A stretch of 43,811 nucleotides of DNA, from the NCBI GenBank assembly GCA_927443345.1, contig CAKMKJ010000026.1:1-43811 (forward strand), given 5' to 3'. Made by a program: the position numbers and the translations under genes. The DNA is from an uncultured Anaerolineaceae bacterium. GTDB taxonomy: Bacteria; Chloroflexota; Anaerolineae; Anaerolineales; Anaerolineaceae. Below the pieces are notes generated by a model, which worked only from the letters and a program-made list of their open reading frames with translations, did not search any database and had not been told where the DNA came from. Below are positions 11,334 through 19,752 of the stretch, in pieces (position 1 is the stretch's first letter; each line of letters starts with the position of its first letter).

Positions 11334-12668
11334 ATGAATCTGCTTAACTATTTTTCTTCCTCTAAAACCAAAACACCAGCAGTGGAAATCCCTGCTGCTG
11401 GTGTGTACCACTTTCTGCGTCAAACAGAAGTGGAAAAATCCAGGCTTCATCTGAGGTTGGATAAAGACGGTTCAGGGTTATTGATCATCAACGCCAACCG
11501 TGTTTATCAACTCAATCCAACCGCAGCGGCCATGATGTTTTTAGCCCTCAATGAAATACCTTCTACGCAAGCCGTAGGTAAACTTCACAAGAAATTCAAC
11601 GCACCCAAAGATCTTCTCGTATCAGATTACGGCATCATTCAAGATCAGTTACTTTCACTAATCTCAAATGAATCCTGCCCAATCTGCGAACTTGATCTTG
11701 AAACAACAGCCCCTTTTTCGTCCCGCCCTTCCGCGCCTTATCGCATGGATCTGGCTGTCACTTATCGATGCAACAACGCCTGCGCACACTGCTACAATGG
11801 ACGTCCGCGTAACTACCCGGAATTGTCAACTGAAGAATGGTTCAAGATTTTGGATGATCTGTGGAAGATTGGCATTCCGCATATTGTGTTCACCGGCGGC
11901 GAGCCCACGTTGCGTGATGATTTGCCTGACTTGATCCGCCATGCTGAAGCCAACGGACAGATCACCGGCATCAACACCAACGGAAGAAAACTCAAAGACA
12001 AAGCCTATCTGCAAAAGCTGGTGGATGCCGGTATGGATCACGTTCAAATCACTTTTGAATCGCACATCCCCGAAATTCACGATCAAATGGTATGTCATAC
12101 AGGTGCATGGCAAGAAACTGTTGAAGGGCTGAAGAATACCGTTGAGTCAAACCTGTATGTAATGACCAATACCACCATGCTGACGCATAACAAAGCCACC
12201 ATCCCTGACACACTTGAATTTCTTGGAAAATTGGGTTTAAAAACTATTGGGCTTAATGCGCTGATCTATTCAGGTCACGGCTCTACAGTTGGAACCGGGT
12301 TGTCTGAAAGTGAGCTGCAACCGATTCTCGAAACTGCGCAAGTCATCACTGACAAATACCAACAACGTTTGATATGGTACACCCCGACTCAATACTGCAA
12401 TTTTGATCCGGTGCAGATGGGGTTGGGCGTTAAAGGCTGCACAGCTGCGTTGTATAACATGTGCGTTGAACCCAATGGCGACGTCATCCCATGCCAGTCG
12501 TATTATCAATCGCTTGGGAATATTTTAACTCAACCTTGGCACGCGATTTGGAATCATGAACTGGCAGTATCACTGCGTGAACGCCACAACCTGCCAGAAA
12601 AATGTAATGATTGTACGTTATTAAGTGAATGCGGCGGCGGATGTCCGCTGGCTGCTAAAGTGAATTAA
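11334..12668 (+). CDS. PqqD-fused radical SAM/SPASM maturase
   Basis: A 444-residue radical SAM enzyme. Residues ~35-115 form a PqqD-like peptide-recognition domain (RLHLRLDKDGSGLLIINANR, QLNPTAAAMM). The radical SAM core starts at MDLAVTYRC, with the [4Fe-4S] CxxxCxxC motif at C146, C150 and C153 and the SAM-binding GGEPT near residue 190. The C-terminal SPASM domain has cysteines in GCTAALYNMC, GDVIPC and CNDC...CGGGC for auxiliary clusters. Family knowledge: PqqD-SPASM fusions usually make bonds in ribosomally made peptides or proteins, such as thioethers or carbon crosslinks. The start is the ATG at 11334, 12 bases after the Cys-tail gene; its ribosome binding site is weak, suggesting translation follows from the upstream gene. 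All catalytic cysteines are intact. The substrate is inferred only from proximity. Confidence 0.92.
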   Translation: MNLLNYFSSSKTKTPAVEIPAAGVYHFLRQTEVEKSRLHLRLDKDGSGLLIINANRVYQLNPTAAAMMFLALNEIPSTQAVGKLHKKFNAPKDLLVSDYGIIQDQLLSLISNESCPICELDLETTAPFSSRPSAPYRMDLAVTYRCNNACAHCYNGRPRNYPELSTEEWFKILDDLWKIGIPHIVFTGGEPTLRDDLPDLIRHAEANGQITGINTNGRKLKDKAYLQKLVDAGMDHVQITFESHIPEIHDQMVCHTGAWQETVEGLKNTVESNLYVMTNTTMLTHNKATIPDTLEFLGKLGLKTIGLNALIYSGHGSTVGTGLSESELQPILETAQVITDKYQQRLIWYTPTQYCNFDPVQMGLGVKGCTAALYNMCVEPNGDVIPCQSYYQSLGNILTQPWHAIWNHELAVSLRERHNLPEKCNDCTLLSECGGGCPLAAKVN

Positions 12669-12692
12669 AACCAGTTCTTCCCGGAGGGAAAA

Positions 12693-13868
12693 ATGAAAGC
12701 CAGGATTAAGACATTTATCAACAATATTCTCTTTACACCTAAACCGATTCCTGCTGGAAACTATCAGTCCATGCTCAAACTGGAGTCTGGAACCACCTAC
12801 CGGCTGCATCTACGTATTGATGAAAAAGGCACAGGACTAATGATCATCAATGCCAGTACCATTTTGCATCTGAATGCAACGGCAGTGGAATACGCCTATC
12901 ATTTGATCAAAGAAACCCCCCTCGAGACTATTTCAGCAGAAATGATTCATCGTTATCGGGTGTCATCGGATGAAGCCATTTCAGATTTTCATGATTTCAA
13001 AGAACGCCTTGAGACGCTGGTATCCACCCCCGACCTTGACCCGGAAACCTTTTTGGATATGGAACGTTTTGATGCACACAATGAAAACTTGTCTGCACCC
13101 ATGCGCCTGGATTGCGCGCTCACCTATCAGGTAGTTGAAGGTTCCAACAGCGTCTATGCGCCAAATGATCGCGATAAACGCACATTGGATAAGGAAGAAT
13201 GGAAGCAGGTGCTTAAAAACGCCTGGGAAGCTGGCATCCCTCATGTGATTTTCACAGGTGGCGAACCAACGTTGCGTCCGGATATCCCGGAACTGGTGCA
13301 ATTTACCCAGGAACTTGGCCAGGTCAGCGGATTAATCACCGATGGCAGCCGATTAACTGATAAAGATTATCTTCACCAATTACTCGAGGCTGGTCTTGAT
13401 CATCTGATGATCGTGCTCAATCCATTCAATGACCAATCCTGGGAAGCGATCAGAGATGCGATTACCGAAGACATCTTCTTGACCGTTCATCTCACGTTAA
13501 ACAACCGCAACAAACCGGATTTCGAAAAAACACTTGAAAAACTTGCTAACATGCAGGTTAAATCACTTTCATTAAGTGCAGACTCGCAGGAATTATGGAA
13601 ATCACTACCTCAATTTACTCAAAAAGCGGTTGAGGTTGGTTTCTCACTAGTCTGGGATTTACCCGTCCCCTATTCATCATTCAATCCGATTGCCCTCGAA
13701 TTGGAAATGGGAGAAGTGCGTACAGATGGCGCTGGCTCAAGCTGGCTTTATGTAGAACCTGACGGTGATGTCTTGGCAGGCCAGGGTAAGGAAGTAGTTC
13801 TTGGCAACTTCCTGACTGACCCTTTTAACAGAATTTGGGCTCAGGCCAAAATTTCGCGCAATGGATAA
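12693..13868 (+). CDS. Degenerate paralogue of the radical SAM maturase, no cluster-binding cysteines
   Basis: A 391-residue protein that aligns along its length with the preceding enzyme: the same PqqD-like N-terminus (YRLHLRIDEKGTGLMIINAS) and the same core (GIPHVIFTGGEPTLRPDIPEL). At the CxxxCxxC site the spacing is identical, but the three cysteines are V147, S151 and V154. The SPASM cysteines are also gone: EPDGDVLAGQGKEVVLGN replaces the Cys-bearing version, and the protein stops before the last cysteine cluster. It therefore cannot bind the catalytic cluster by this motif. The reading frame is intact and has a good ribosome binding site (GGAGG, nine bases upstream), so it is a maintained pseudoenzyme rather than a pseudogene. 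A scaffold or substrate-binding partner of its active twin is the likely role. Confidence 0.9.
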   Translation: MKARIKTFINNILFTPKPIPAGNYQSMLKLESGTTYRLHLRIDEKGTGLMIINASTILHLNATAVEYAYHLIKETPLETISAEMIHRYRVSSDEAISDFHDFKERLETLVSTPDLDPETFLDMERFDAHNENLSAPMRLDCALTYQVVEGSNSVYAPNDRDKRTLDKEEWKQVLKNAWEAGIPHVIFTGGEPTLRPDIPELVQFTQELGQVSGLITDGSRLTDKDYLHQLLEAGLDHLMIVLNPFNDQSWEAIRDAITEDIFLTVHLTLNNRNKPDFEKTLEKLANMQVKSLSLSADSQELWKSLPQFTQKAVEVGFSLVWDLPVPYSSFNPIALELEMGEVRTDGAGSSWLYVEPDGDVLAGQGKEVVLGNFLTDPFNRIWAQAKISRNG

Positions 13869-14613
13869 TTTGGATTGGCACGAGCGGTTCTCTGTTCAGG
13901 CAGAATGGACAAAACAACTGCGCCAATACCTTTATCAACAAGTTGGAATCAATGAAAAGTCCCGCGTCCTTGAAGTTGGATGCGGGACAGGTGTTATCAC
14001 CTCGGAATTAAAGGAATTCAACAAAATTCAGGCAGCGGGTATCGACATACAGCTTGACCGGGTGGCAACCGCCAAGAAAATTGACCCCACCACCCATTAT
14101 GGATGTGCAGATGTAAACCACCTTCCTTTTACCAACAATCATTTTGATTTTGTTGTGGCACACTACTTATTTTTGTGGCTGCGCGATCCTGTTAAGGCGC
14201 TTAACGAAATCAAACGTGTTCTCACACCTGGCGGGTTTATGGTTGCTCTGGCCGAACCCGATTATCTGGCACGGATAGATAACCCTCAGGAATTATGGCA
14301 ATTGGGTGAACTGCAAACCAAAGCGCTTATCCTACAGGGCGCAAATCCAATGGCCGGACGGCAACTTTCCACTCAACTCCATCAAGCTGGTTTCGCAGCA
14401 ATCCAATATGGCATTTCAGGGTTTCAGGAGGAATCTGATAAAATTCCACCATGGTTTGATTCTGAATGGAAAATTTTGGAGAATGACCTTGAGCTTATTT
14501 CTTCTAAACAAGAATTGGATAAATTACGGCAACTCGATTTGGCTGCCCAACAAAAAGGTTCAAGGATCAGGTGGGTGCCCACTTTTTATGCTTATGGACG
14601 AAAAGATTACTAA
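13861..14613 (+). CDS. Class I SAM-dependent methyltransferase
   Basis: A 250-residue cytosolic methyltransferase with a standard Rossmann core: motif I VLEVGCGTGVITSEL (about 36-50), acidic residue in GIDIQLDRV, motif III-IV region FDFVVAHYLFLWLRDP, and RVLTPGGFMVALAEPDY. Members like this methylate small molecules, lipids or peptides; the substrate cannot be read. Its ATG overlaps the stop of the dead radical SAM paralogue (ATGGATAA, eight bases), which indicates translational coupling and a shared task. As last gene of the operon it could modify the same target as the radical SAM enzyme. A strong terminator follows 65 bases later. Confidence 0.88.
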   Translation: MDNLDWHERFSVQAEWTKQLRQYLYQQVGINEKSRVLEVGCGTGVITSELKEFNKIQAAGIDIQLDRVATAKKIDPTTHYGCADVNHLPFTNNHFDFVVAHYLFLWLRDPVKALNEIKRVLTPGGFMVALAEPDYLARIDNPQELWQLGELQTKALILQGANPMAGRQLSTQLHQAGFAAIQYGISGFQEESDKIPPWFDSEWKILENDLELISSKQELDKLRQLDLAAQQKGSRIRWVPTFYAYGRKDY

Positions 14614-14678
14614 TTTATTACAATTCAGGCCAAATGTCACTTATCTGCATTTTCATTTGGTAATAAACTGAATGCCGT

Positions 14679-14735
14679 AGGTCAGAGAACACATTATTGC
14701 TCACATTGCGAATGTTCTCTGACCTCTTTTTTTAT
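14679..14735 (+). terminator. Strong hairpin between the radical SAM operon and the MFS gene
   Basis: AGGTCAGAGAACA and TGTTCTCTGACCT form a perfect 13-bp stem with a loop of about 22 bases, followed by seven T. It ends only 20 bases before the MFS start codon. It either closes the upstream operon or acts as a leaky terminator or attenuator for the transporter gene. Confidence 0.9.
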
Positions 14736-14754
14736 CTCAAGCCGGGAGGGTTAC

Positions 14755-16095
14755 ATGAAAGGTGAACAGAAGAAATCAGGCCGCACTTTATTTGCCCTTG
14801 GACTTGGAAATCTGGTAGATTCAGGTGAAAGCCAATCCATGGGGGTATTAACACCTATTATCGTTCAGATTTTTGGGGTCAATTTGGGAATGATCGGCCT
14901 TATGGAAACCCTGCGCAGCATCACTCAAACAGTCAGCGCGCCGTTTTGGGGCTACGCCTCTGATAAATGGTCTCGCAAGAAGGTTTTGTTCTTTGGCACC
15001 GGTATCTGGGGCATCTGGACTATTCTGGTAGGGTTGATGCCGTCGTTCACCGGACTGATGATCATCCGCATCATCTCTGGTCTCGGTCTGGGTTGTCTGA
15101 TGCCCGCGACTTTTTCGCTGCTGGGCGATCATTTTTCTCAAGACAAACGTGGACGCGCCTTGGGTATGGTCAGTCTGATTGGCTTATTGGGCACGGTCAT
15201 TGGCGTCATCGCACTTGGATTCGTTGCCACTGCGGATTTATGGAAATGGGGTTTTATAGGTCTCGGTATTGCCAGCATACTGACCGGATTCGTGATTTTG
15301 CTGTTTGTTGAAGAACCCACACGCGGATCCTCCGAACCGGAACTTCAGGGCATTATAACCAAGGCAGATGAAACCCGCTACAAGATCAATGTCAAGGACA
15401 TGATTGACACTTTAAAAATCCCCACCATTTGGGCAGCCATCATTCAAGGCGTCACAGGGTCCATGCCATGGGTAGTGATGGGCGTGTTCCTTATTAACTG
15501 GATGGTAACAGAATTAGGTTTCTCCAATTCTATCTCATTGAATGATCCCAAAGGCAGTGCACCAATTGTGTTCGCATTTGTGGTTATCGGTGCAGCCATT
15601 AGTAATTTTGTGGGTGGCATCATCGGCGACTATGCAGAAAAGAAAAATGCCAAGTACGGCCGCACCATCATTGGACAGTTCTCAGTCTTCGTGGGTGTAC
15701 CGCTGATGTTTGTGCTGATCAAATACGGTCCGCAGATGAGTTTTGGGCTCTTTTTGGGCTGGGCGTTTATGACCGCGCTATTGGTTGGCTGGCCAGGAAC
15801 TGGTGCCAAACAACCCATGATGCAGGCCGTGGTACCACCTGAAAGTCGCTCCAGCGCATATGCAATGGTCAACCTGATTGAGGGCGGTTTGTCGGCCTTT
15901 TCAAGCGTAATTGCGGGCACGTTGGCTAGCGTGATCGGCTTGACCAATGCCCTGCTGTGGACGATTCCATTTCCATGGATCATTTGCGGTATCGGTTTCA
16001 CCCTCTTCTATTTCACCTATCCCAAAGACGCCGCCAAGATTCGCACACAGATGGCAGAACGGCGCGAAGAATTGATCAAGGCGCATCAAGCCTAG
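14755..16095 (+). CDS. MFS transporter
   Basis: A 446-residue major facilitator superfamily protein with about 12 membrane helices. Family marks include the loop 2-3 motif GYASDKWSRKKVLFFG, RIISGLGLGCLMPATFSLLGDHF in helix 4-5, and KRGRALGMVSLIG. The second half contains GWPGTGAKQPMMQAVVPPESRSSAYAMVN. Both termini are polar and cytoplasmic. The start ATG has GGGAGGG four bases upstream. Distance from known drug or sugar branches is too large to name a substrate; a Spinster-like or lipid/drug-type exporter is possible. It follows the radical SAM operon after a terminator hairpin, so co-expression depends on read-through or on a promoter before the hairpin. Export of a product of that operon is possible but unproved. 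Confidence 0.88.
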   Translation: MKGEQKKSGRTLFALGLGNLVDSGESQSMGVLTPIIVQIFGVNLGMIGLMETLRSITQTVSAPFWGYASDKWSRKKVLFFGTGIWGIWTILVGLMPSFTGLMIIRIISGLGLGCLMPATFSLLGDHFSQDKRGRALGMVSLIGLLGTVIGVIALGFVATADLWKWGFIGLGIASILTGFVILLFVEEPTRGSSEPELQGIITKADETRYKINVKDMIDTLKIPTIWAAIIQGVTGSMPWVVMGVFLINWMVTELGFSNSISLNDPKGSAPIVFAFVVIGAAISNFVGGIIGDYAEKKNAKYGRTIIGQFSVFVGVPLMFVLIKYGPQMSFGLFLGWAFMTALLVGWPGTGAKQPMMQAVVPPESRSSAYAMVNLIEGGLSAFSSVIAGTLASVIGLTNALLWTIPFPWIICGIGFTLFYFTYPKDAAKIRTQMAERREELIKAHQA

Positions 16096-16128
16096 CTTAA
16101 AATAATCAGCCGATCTTCGCTTCAGCTA

Positions 16129-16157
16129 TTGTCAAAACAAGCGAAGACGGCTATAAT
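16129..16157 (+). promoter_or_regulatory. Promoter of tRNA-Pro
   Basis: TTGTCA at 16129-16134 and a perfect TATAAT at 16152-16157 with 17-base spacing. The tRNA starts 14 bases after the -10 box. Confidence 0.8.
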
Positions 16158-16170
16158 TCTGCTCGTTGTT

Positions 16171-16247
<77 letters not shown>

Positions 16248-16258
16248 ACAGTAAGACT

Positions 16259-16285
16259 AAGACAGACACGGGCGTCTGTCTTTTT
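16259..16285 (+). terminator. Terminator of tRNA-Pro
   Basis: AAGACAGAC and GTCTGTCTT form a perfect 9-bp stem with loop ACGGGC, followed by a T-run. Confidence 0.92.
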
Positions 16286-16343
16286 GTTTAAGAGGTGGAC
16301 TTCGCTTTGCTCGAAATCCTCTCGCCCCGACTACAGTAAGACA

Positions 16344-16370
16344 AAGACAGACACGGGCGTCTGTCTTTTT
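16344..16370 (+). terminator. Second copy of the tRNA-Pro terminator
   Basis: Identical stem, loop and T-run to 16259-16285, carried by the second repeat unit. Confidence 0.9.
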
Positions 16371-16548
16371 GTTTAAGAGGTGGACTTCGCTTTGCTCGGC
16401 TTTGCATTCCGCTACGCTTCAAAATCCTCTCGCCCCGACTGTTTACAATAATGAATTGCAGTACTCCAATTAAGCGTCCATCAGGTTTTTAAAATTAAAA
16501 ATTGGGTGCGTCCGAAAAAATGATGACAACCCTTTTCCGATATTTAAA

Positions 16549-16662
16549 TTAAATCCTAACAATATCTGGCTTACCCTGATTCATCTCTAAAGCAAAAGTA
16601 TGATTGGATTTAACCCATCGATTACCAAGCTCATCACATAACTCCGCAAAATAATCTACTAC
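16549..16662 (-). pseudogene. Orphan C-terminal protein fragment
   Basis: The minus strand is open for 37 codons ending in TAA at 16551-16549 and bounded upstream by an in-frame TAA at 16665-16663. It reads like real protein (YFAELCDELGNRW, then FALEMNQGKPDIVRI) and has no start codon in a sensible place. It lies between the tRNA-Pro repeats and the arsenic/redox block. I do not recognise the family. The best reading is the tail of a gene lost when this region was rearranged; a chance open frame is possible. Confidence 0.35.
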
Positions 16663-18065
16663 TTATGATTACGTTTCTTGTTTCCTTGTGACTCACTACC
16701 AAATTTTATCCCAAACCGGGGAAGCAACCAGCGATGAACGAACAAAATGACCAGAGTAACTAAGAAGGCTATGCCAAAAATGATTAATGTGCTGCCAATA
16801 TCATTCATCAAACTGGGGTTGATGAGCATCACACCCGCGAGACAAAGCATTAATACTCCGCCAATCAATTTGAGGATTCTGCCGTGCTTTTCTTCCATTT
16901 TTGATGCCTTCATGGAGAAGACCGCAATAAGGAATATGCCCAGTTCATCCAATTGGTAGATAATCAGGTAAACCAACAAGAGTAAAACAAATAACCATCC
17001 AGATACATTTTGCGAAACCAAAAGATTTGTCCACAAAACGGGGAAACCCGCGGTGCAAGAAAACTCAACCAGCGAAACACCGGCTGCCATAAGGATTGTT
17101 CCACCCGCCAGACCCCAATAAGATTGGCTGGCATCCATTAGTTTTCGCATCCGTTGAAAAATGCCCGGTTTCTGTTTGTCAGAGATTGTGAAGGAGACTC
17201 CCTCTTTGTACCAGAAATAATCTTTGATATTGACGAGCGCAAAGAAAAGCGCCACCAGGGCAACAAGCAGTTGAATCCACCAAACAAAACTGATCACCTT
17301 AAAAACAGTAAACAATCCTGTAATAAATAAACCGTAGATGGCTGCTGTAACGGAGATAAAGATCAAGCCAATAAAAAGGACTTTCTTTCTCGACCCTGTA
17401 TGCAGTGTTAGCGCAAGGAGCATCGACAAAATCCATATTGAACATGGATTGAAGCCGTCTACAAATGCGATCAGCAGCGTACTAAGAAATAATGACTTTG
17501 ACGAAAGGTCTATTTCGCCAAACAAGGGTAACTTCACAATTTCGCTTTCAGATTCAACCGTTGATGGGGTTGCTTCAGGAGTTTCAGTCTCGTCAATCGC
17601 TGAAGTTGGAGCCAGAATATCTTTGCCCCGGTCTTCACAGCCTTCAACCAAACATCGATCAACCTCCTGTTGAATTTGATTTTGAATAATATCTGAAAAA
17701 CCTTCCCAATACTTATCTCCAATAAATATCGTTGGAACAGCCCTTGGTTCAAAACCATAAGCCTTGGTCATGGCTTCAAAAATGACTAAATTATCAGGTA
17801 CGTTGTATACCTCAAATGAAAAAACCTCAATTAATGAATTATTGTCGCCAAGAGATTGCAGATAAGGTTTGGCAACGGCGCAATGGGGGCAACCGTCTCC
17901 CCAGAAAAAATAAATACTTACAGTATTTTGCTCCTGGAGAAGCTTGCCTTGATTGGCTGGCAAAGCATCAGCACTTACCTTAGAAGTTTGATTCAGAATA
18001 ATTACTCCAAGAATGATTATCAGAATCGCAATAAAGGTTTTCTTTTTATTATTCATTATTTTCAT
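16659..18065 (-). CDS. Thioredoxin-like/CcdA-type membrane fusion protein
   Basis: A 468-residue protein. An N-terminal membrane helix (FIAILIIILGVIILN) leads to an extracytoplasmic thioredoxin/glutaredoxin-like domain with redox motif C59-P-H-C62 and the cis-Pro loop AVPTIFIG. A Glu/Thr/Ser-rich linker follows (about 155-180). The second half is a CcdA/DsbD-like membrane domain of six or more helices with the conserved cysteines in GFNPCS and EFSCTAGFPV. In this family the membrane part carries electrons from cytoplasmic thioredoxin to the extracytoplasmic domain. The fusion puts both steps in one chain, like a compact DsbD. It is 263 bases downstream of a permease gene on the same strand and may have its own promoter. 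A role in protein thiol or metal(loid) reduction beside arsenic genes is inferred. Confidence 0.88.
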   Translation of the reverse strand: MKIMNNKKKTFIAILIIILGVIILNQTSKVSADALPANQGKLLQEQNTVSIYFFWGDGCPHCAVAKPYLQSLGDNNSLIEVFSFEVYNVPDNLVIFEAMTKAYGFEPRAVPTIFIGDKYWEGFSDIIQNQIQQEVDRCLVEGCEDRGKDILAPTSAIDETETPEATPSTVESESEIVKLPLFGEIDLSSKSLFLSTLLIAFVDGFNPCSIWILSMLLALTLHTGSRKKVLFIGLIFISVTAAIYGLFITGLFTVFKVISFVWWIQLLVALVALFFALVNIKDYFWYKEGVSFTISDKQKPGIFQRMRKLMDASQSYWGLAGGTILMAAGVSLVEFSCTAGFPVLWTNLLVSQNVSGWLFVLLLLVYLIIYQLDELGIFLIAVFSMKASKMEEKHGRILKLIGGVLMLCLAGVMLINPSLMNDIGSTLIIFGIAFLVTLVILFVHRWLLPRFGIKFGSESQGNKKRNHK

Positions 18066-18241
18066 TGGTTAGGTTATTCCTTTTTCGTGTTGTAAAGATT
18101 TCTAAACACCCTTTTATCTCGAATTGGGTATAGCCTTGCAAGGTAGATTTAGTGAACCTTTAAGAGTTCAGATGGTTAATTAAAAGAGTAACAATTAGAT
18201 TTCTAAGCTTATTTGTTTTCCTCATCTGAATTGGGCAATTC

Positions 18242-18269
18242 ATTATTTCGATTGAATCACCAATGACAA
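18242..18269 (-). promoter_or_regulatory. Possible promoter of the Trx-CcdA gene
   Basis: Minus-strand TTGTCA at 18269-18264 and AATAAT at 18247-18242 with 16-base spacing, in the otherwise gene-free stretch 18066-18328. It would give a leader of about 170 bases. No other feature is clear in this gap. Confidence 0.3.
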
Positions 18270-18328
18270 TTATATTCAGTTTTTGTACTGTCTAAACAAA
18301 TACCCATAAGGGAATAATTATATCCCAC

Positions 18329-19660
18329 TCAAACTGAGGCAATTATCAATCCAAATAAATAACCTGCCAGTGTGCTTAAAACCGCCACCAAGGAAACATA
18401 AATAACTGTTTTCTTCTTGCCCATGATCCCATTCAACACGAGAATGGACTGCAGCGATAGTTCAGGGTCTGAAAGCAGGTAGGCTAACAGAGGGCCGCGC
18501 GCCATACCAAGGTCGAGGAACATTTTTGCAATGGGAACTTCCACCAAGGTGGGAAAGTACATGAACACACCAAATAACACGCCAACAGCGTTTGCCCAGA
18601 TCGTGTTTTCTCCAGCGATGGTGCGCACCCAGGTTTCAGGGATGATGACCTTTACAATGCCAGCAGCGAAGACACCAATGATGAGGAGGGGGAAGATCTG
18701 TTTCACGAATTTCCAGGTCTCCCACACCCAACCGCTGATTTCATCTTTGGTGAACGAACGGTGCGCCACGATGCCTATGGCGATGAGTAGGATGAATTCT
18801 GCTATCAGACGGCCATTCAGACCAATTACCAGCGAACGGGCATTTTCTGAAGGCGAGGCGATGAGAATAGTTAGTCCAATCAAGGCAAATGCCACGTAGG
18901 TCCATTTTGAAAAACCATCAAGTATATTTTCGAAACCTTTCCAGGCGGTAATGCCAATCACCACCAGCATTACGATCAGCACCGCGCCCTGGAAAGTGAG
19001 ATTTAGTGAAGATAAAAAGTTGCCGAAACCACTGTTCATGTCAAACGGCAGGGTGATTGAGGCAAATACGTTAGTAAACAGGCCGACCTGGAGTGTGCCA
19101 ACAATCAAAACCGAGATCAACATCAGAAAGAGACCCCAAACGGCTGGCTTAACTTTGGCTGTCTGATCAAAGGCACCATTTGCTTCCATCTCATCCGAAC
19201 GCACCTTTTCCTCTTTGCGGAAGAACCCTGCCATGAGCAAACCGATGATGATGCCGAAAATAATAGAAAGGATAAGGCGCGCAAATGCGATATCGAACCC
19301 AATGGCTGCGCCGGTGTAGGTAATAGCCAGAATGTTGATAGCCGGACCAACAAACAGGAATGTGATAGCTGGTCCCAGCCCTGCACCGCGCTTCCAGATG
19401 CCTGCGAAAAGTGGAAGGATGGTACAGGAACATACAGCTAGAATGAAGCCACCGATTGAGGCTGCCGGATAACTGATCCATTTGGAGGCTTTAGGCCCAA
19501 GAAAACGCGTGATCGCCTCTTTTGGAATCATCGTGCTCATAAACCCGGCAATTACAAATGCAGGTACCAAACATAACAAAACATGAGCAGCCAGGTAATC
19601 CAGCAATCCGGTCCAACCTGACCAAAGCAATGTACCAACGTAAGTAAAAATATCATCCAT
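18329..19660 (-). CDS. COG0701 permease (YraQ/ArsP-like)
   Basis: A 443-residue membrane protein of the COG0701/DUF318 permease family. Two similar halves of about four helices each are visible: SIGGFILAVCSCTILPLFAGIW with the family Cys-Ser-Cys-Thr motif, then FLFVGPAINILAITYTG, and in the second half GVLFGVFMYFPTLVEVPIAKM and ILVLNGIMGKKKT. A basic, acidic-rich cytoplasmic loop (RKEEKVRSDEMEANG) joins them. One named member, ArsP, exports organic arsenicals; others are uncharacterised. Its ribosome binding site AAGAAGG is well placed. It lies 92 bases after a small thioredoxin and downstream of ArsR, the common order for this family. Metal(loid) or organoarsenical export is likely, but the ion is not proved. 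Confidence 0.87.
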   Translation of the reverse strand: MDDIFTYVGTLLWSGWTGLLDYLAAHVLLCLVPAFVIAGFMSTMIPKEAITRFLGPKASKWISYPAASIGGFILAVCSCTILPLFAGIWKRGAGLGPAITFLFVGPAINILAITYTGAAIGFDIAFARLILSIIFGIIIGLLMAGFFRKEEKVRSDEMEANGAFDQTAKVKPAVWGLFLMLISVLIVGTLQVGLFTNVFASITLPFDMNSGFGNFLSSLNLTFQGAVLIVMLVVIGITAWKGFENILDGFSKWTYVAFALIGLTILIASPSENARSLVIGLNGRLIAEFILLIAIGIVAHRSFTKDEISGWVWETWKFVKQIFPLLIIGVFAAGIVKVIIPETWVRTIAGENTIWANAVGVLFGVFMYFPTLVEVPIAKMFLDLGMARGPLLAYLLSDPELSLQSILVLNGIMGKKKTVIYVSLVAVLSTLAGYLFGLIIASV

Positions 19661-19717
19661 AGTACCTTCTTAATAAACACAAAATTACATGCGGATTTTT
19701 GAATATCCTATTTTCAA

Positions 19718-19747
19718 AATAATGGGCAGACCAAGCTGCCCATTATT
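19718..19747 (-). terminator. Strong hairpin between thioredoxin and permease genes
   Basis: AATAATGGGCAG and CTGCCCATTATT form a perfect 12-bp stem with a six-base loop. On the minus strand it is followed by TTGAAAATAGG rather than a clean T-run. Inside an operon it may be a partial terminator or an mRNA-stabilising structure that lowers permease expression relative to arsR and thioredoxin. Confidence 0.6.
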
Positions 19748-19752
19748 GATTA

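Noticed and set aside
18066-18328. A hidden gene between the permease and the Trx-CcdA fusion
   Set aside because: Reading the minus-strand gap did not turn up a convincing coding stretch; only a candidate promoter is visible.
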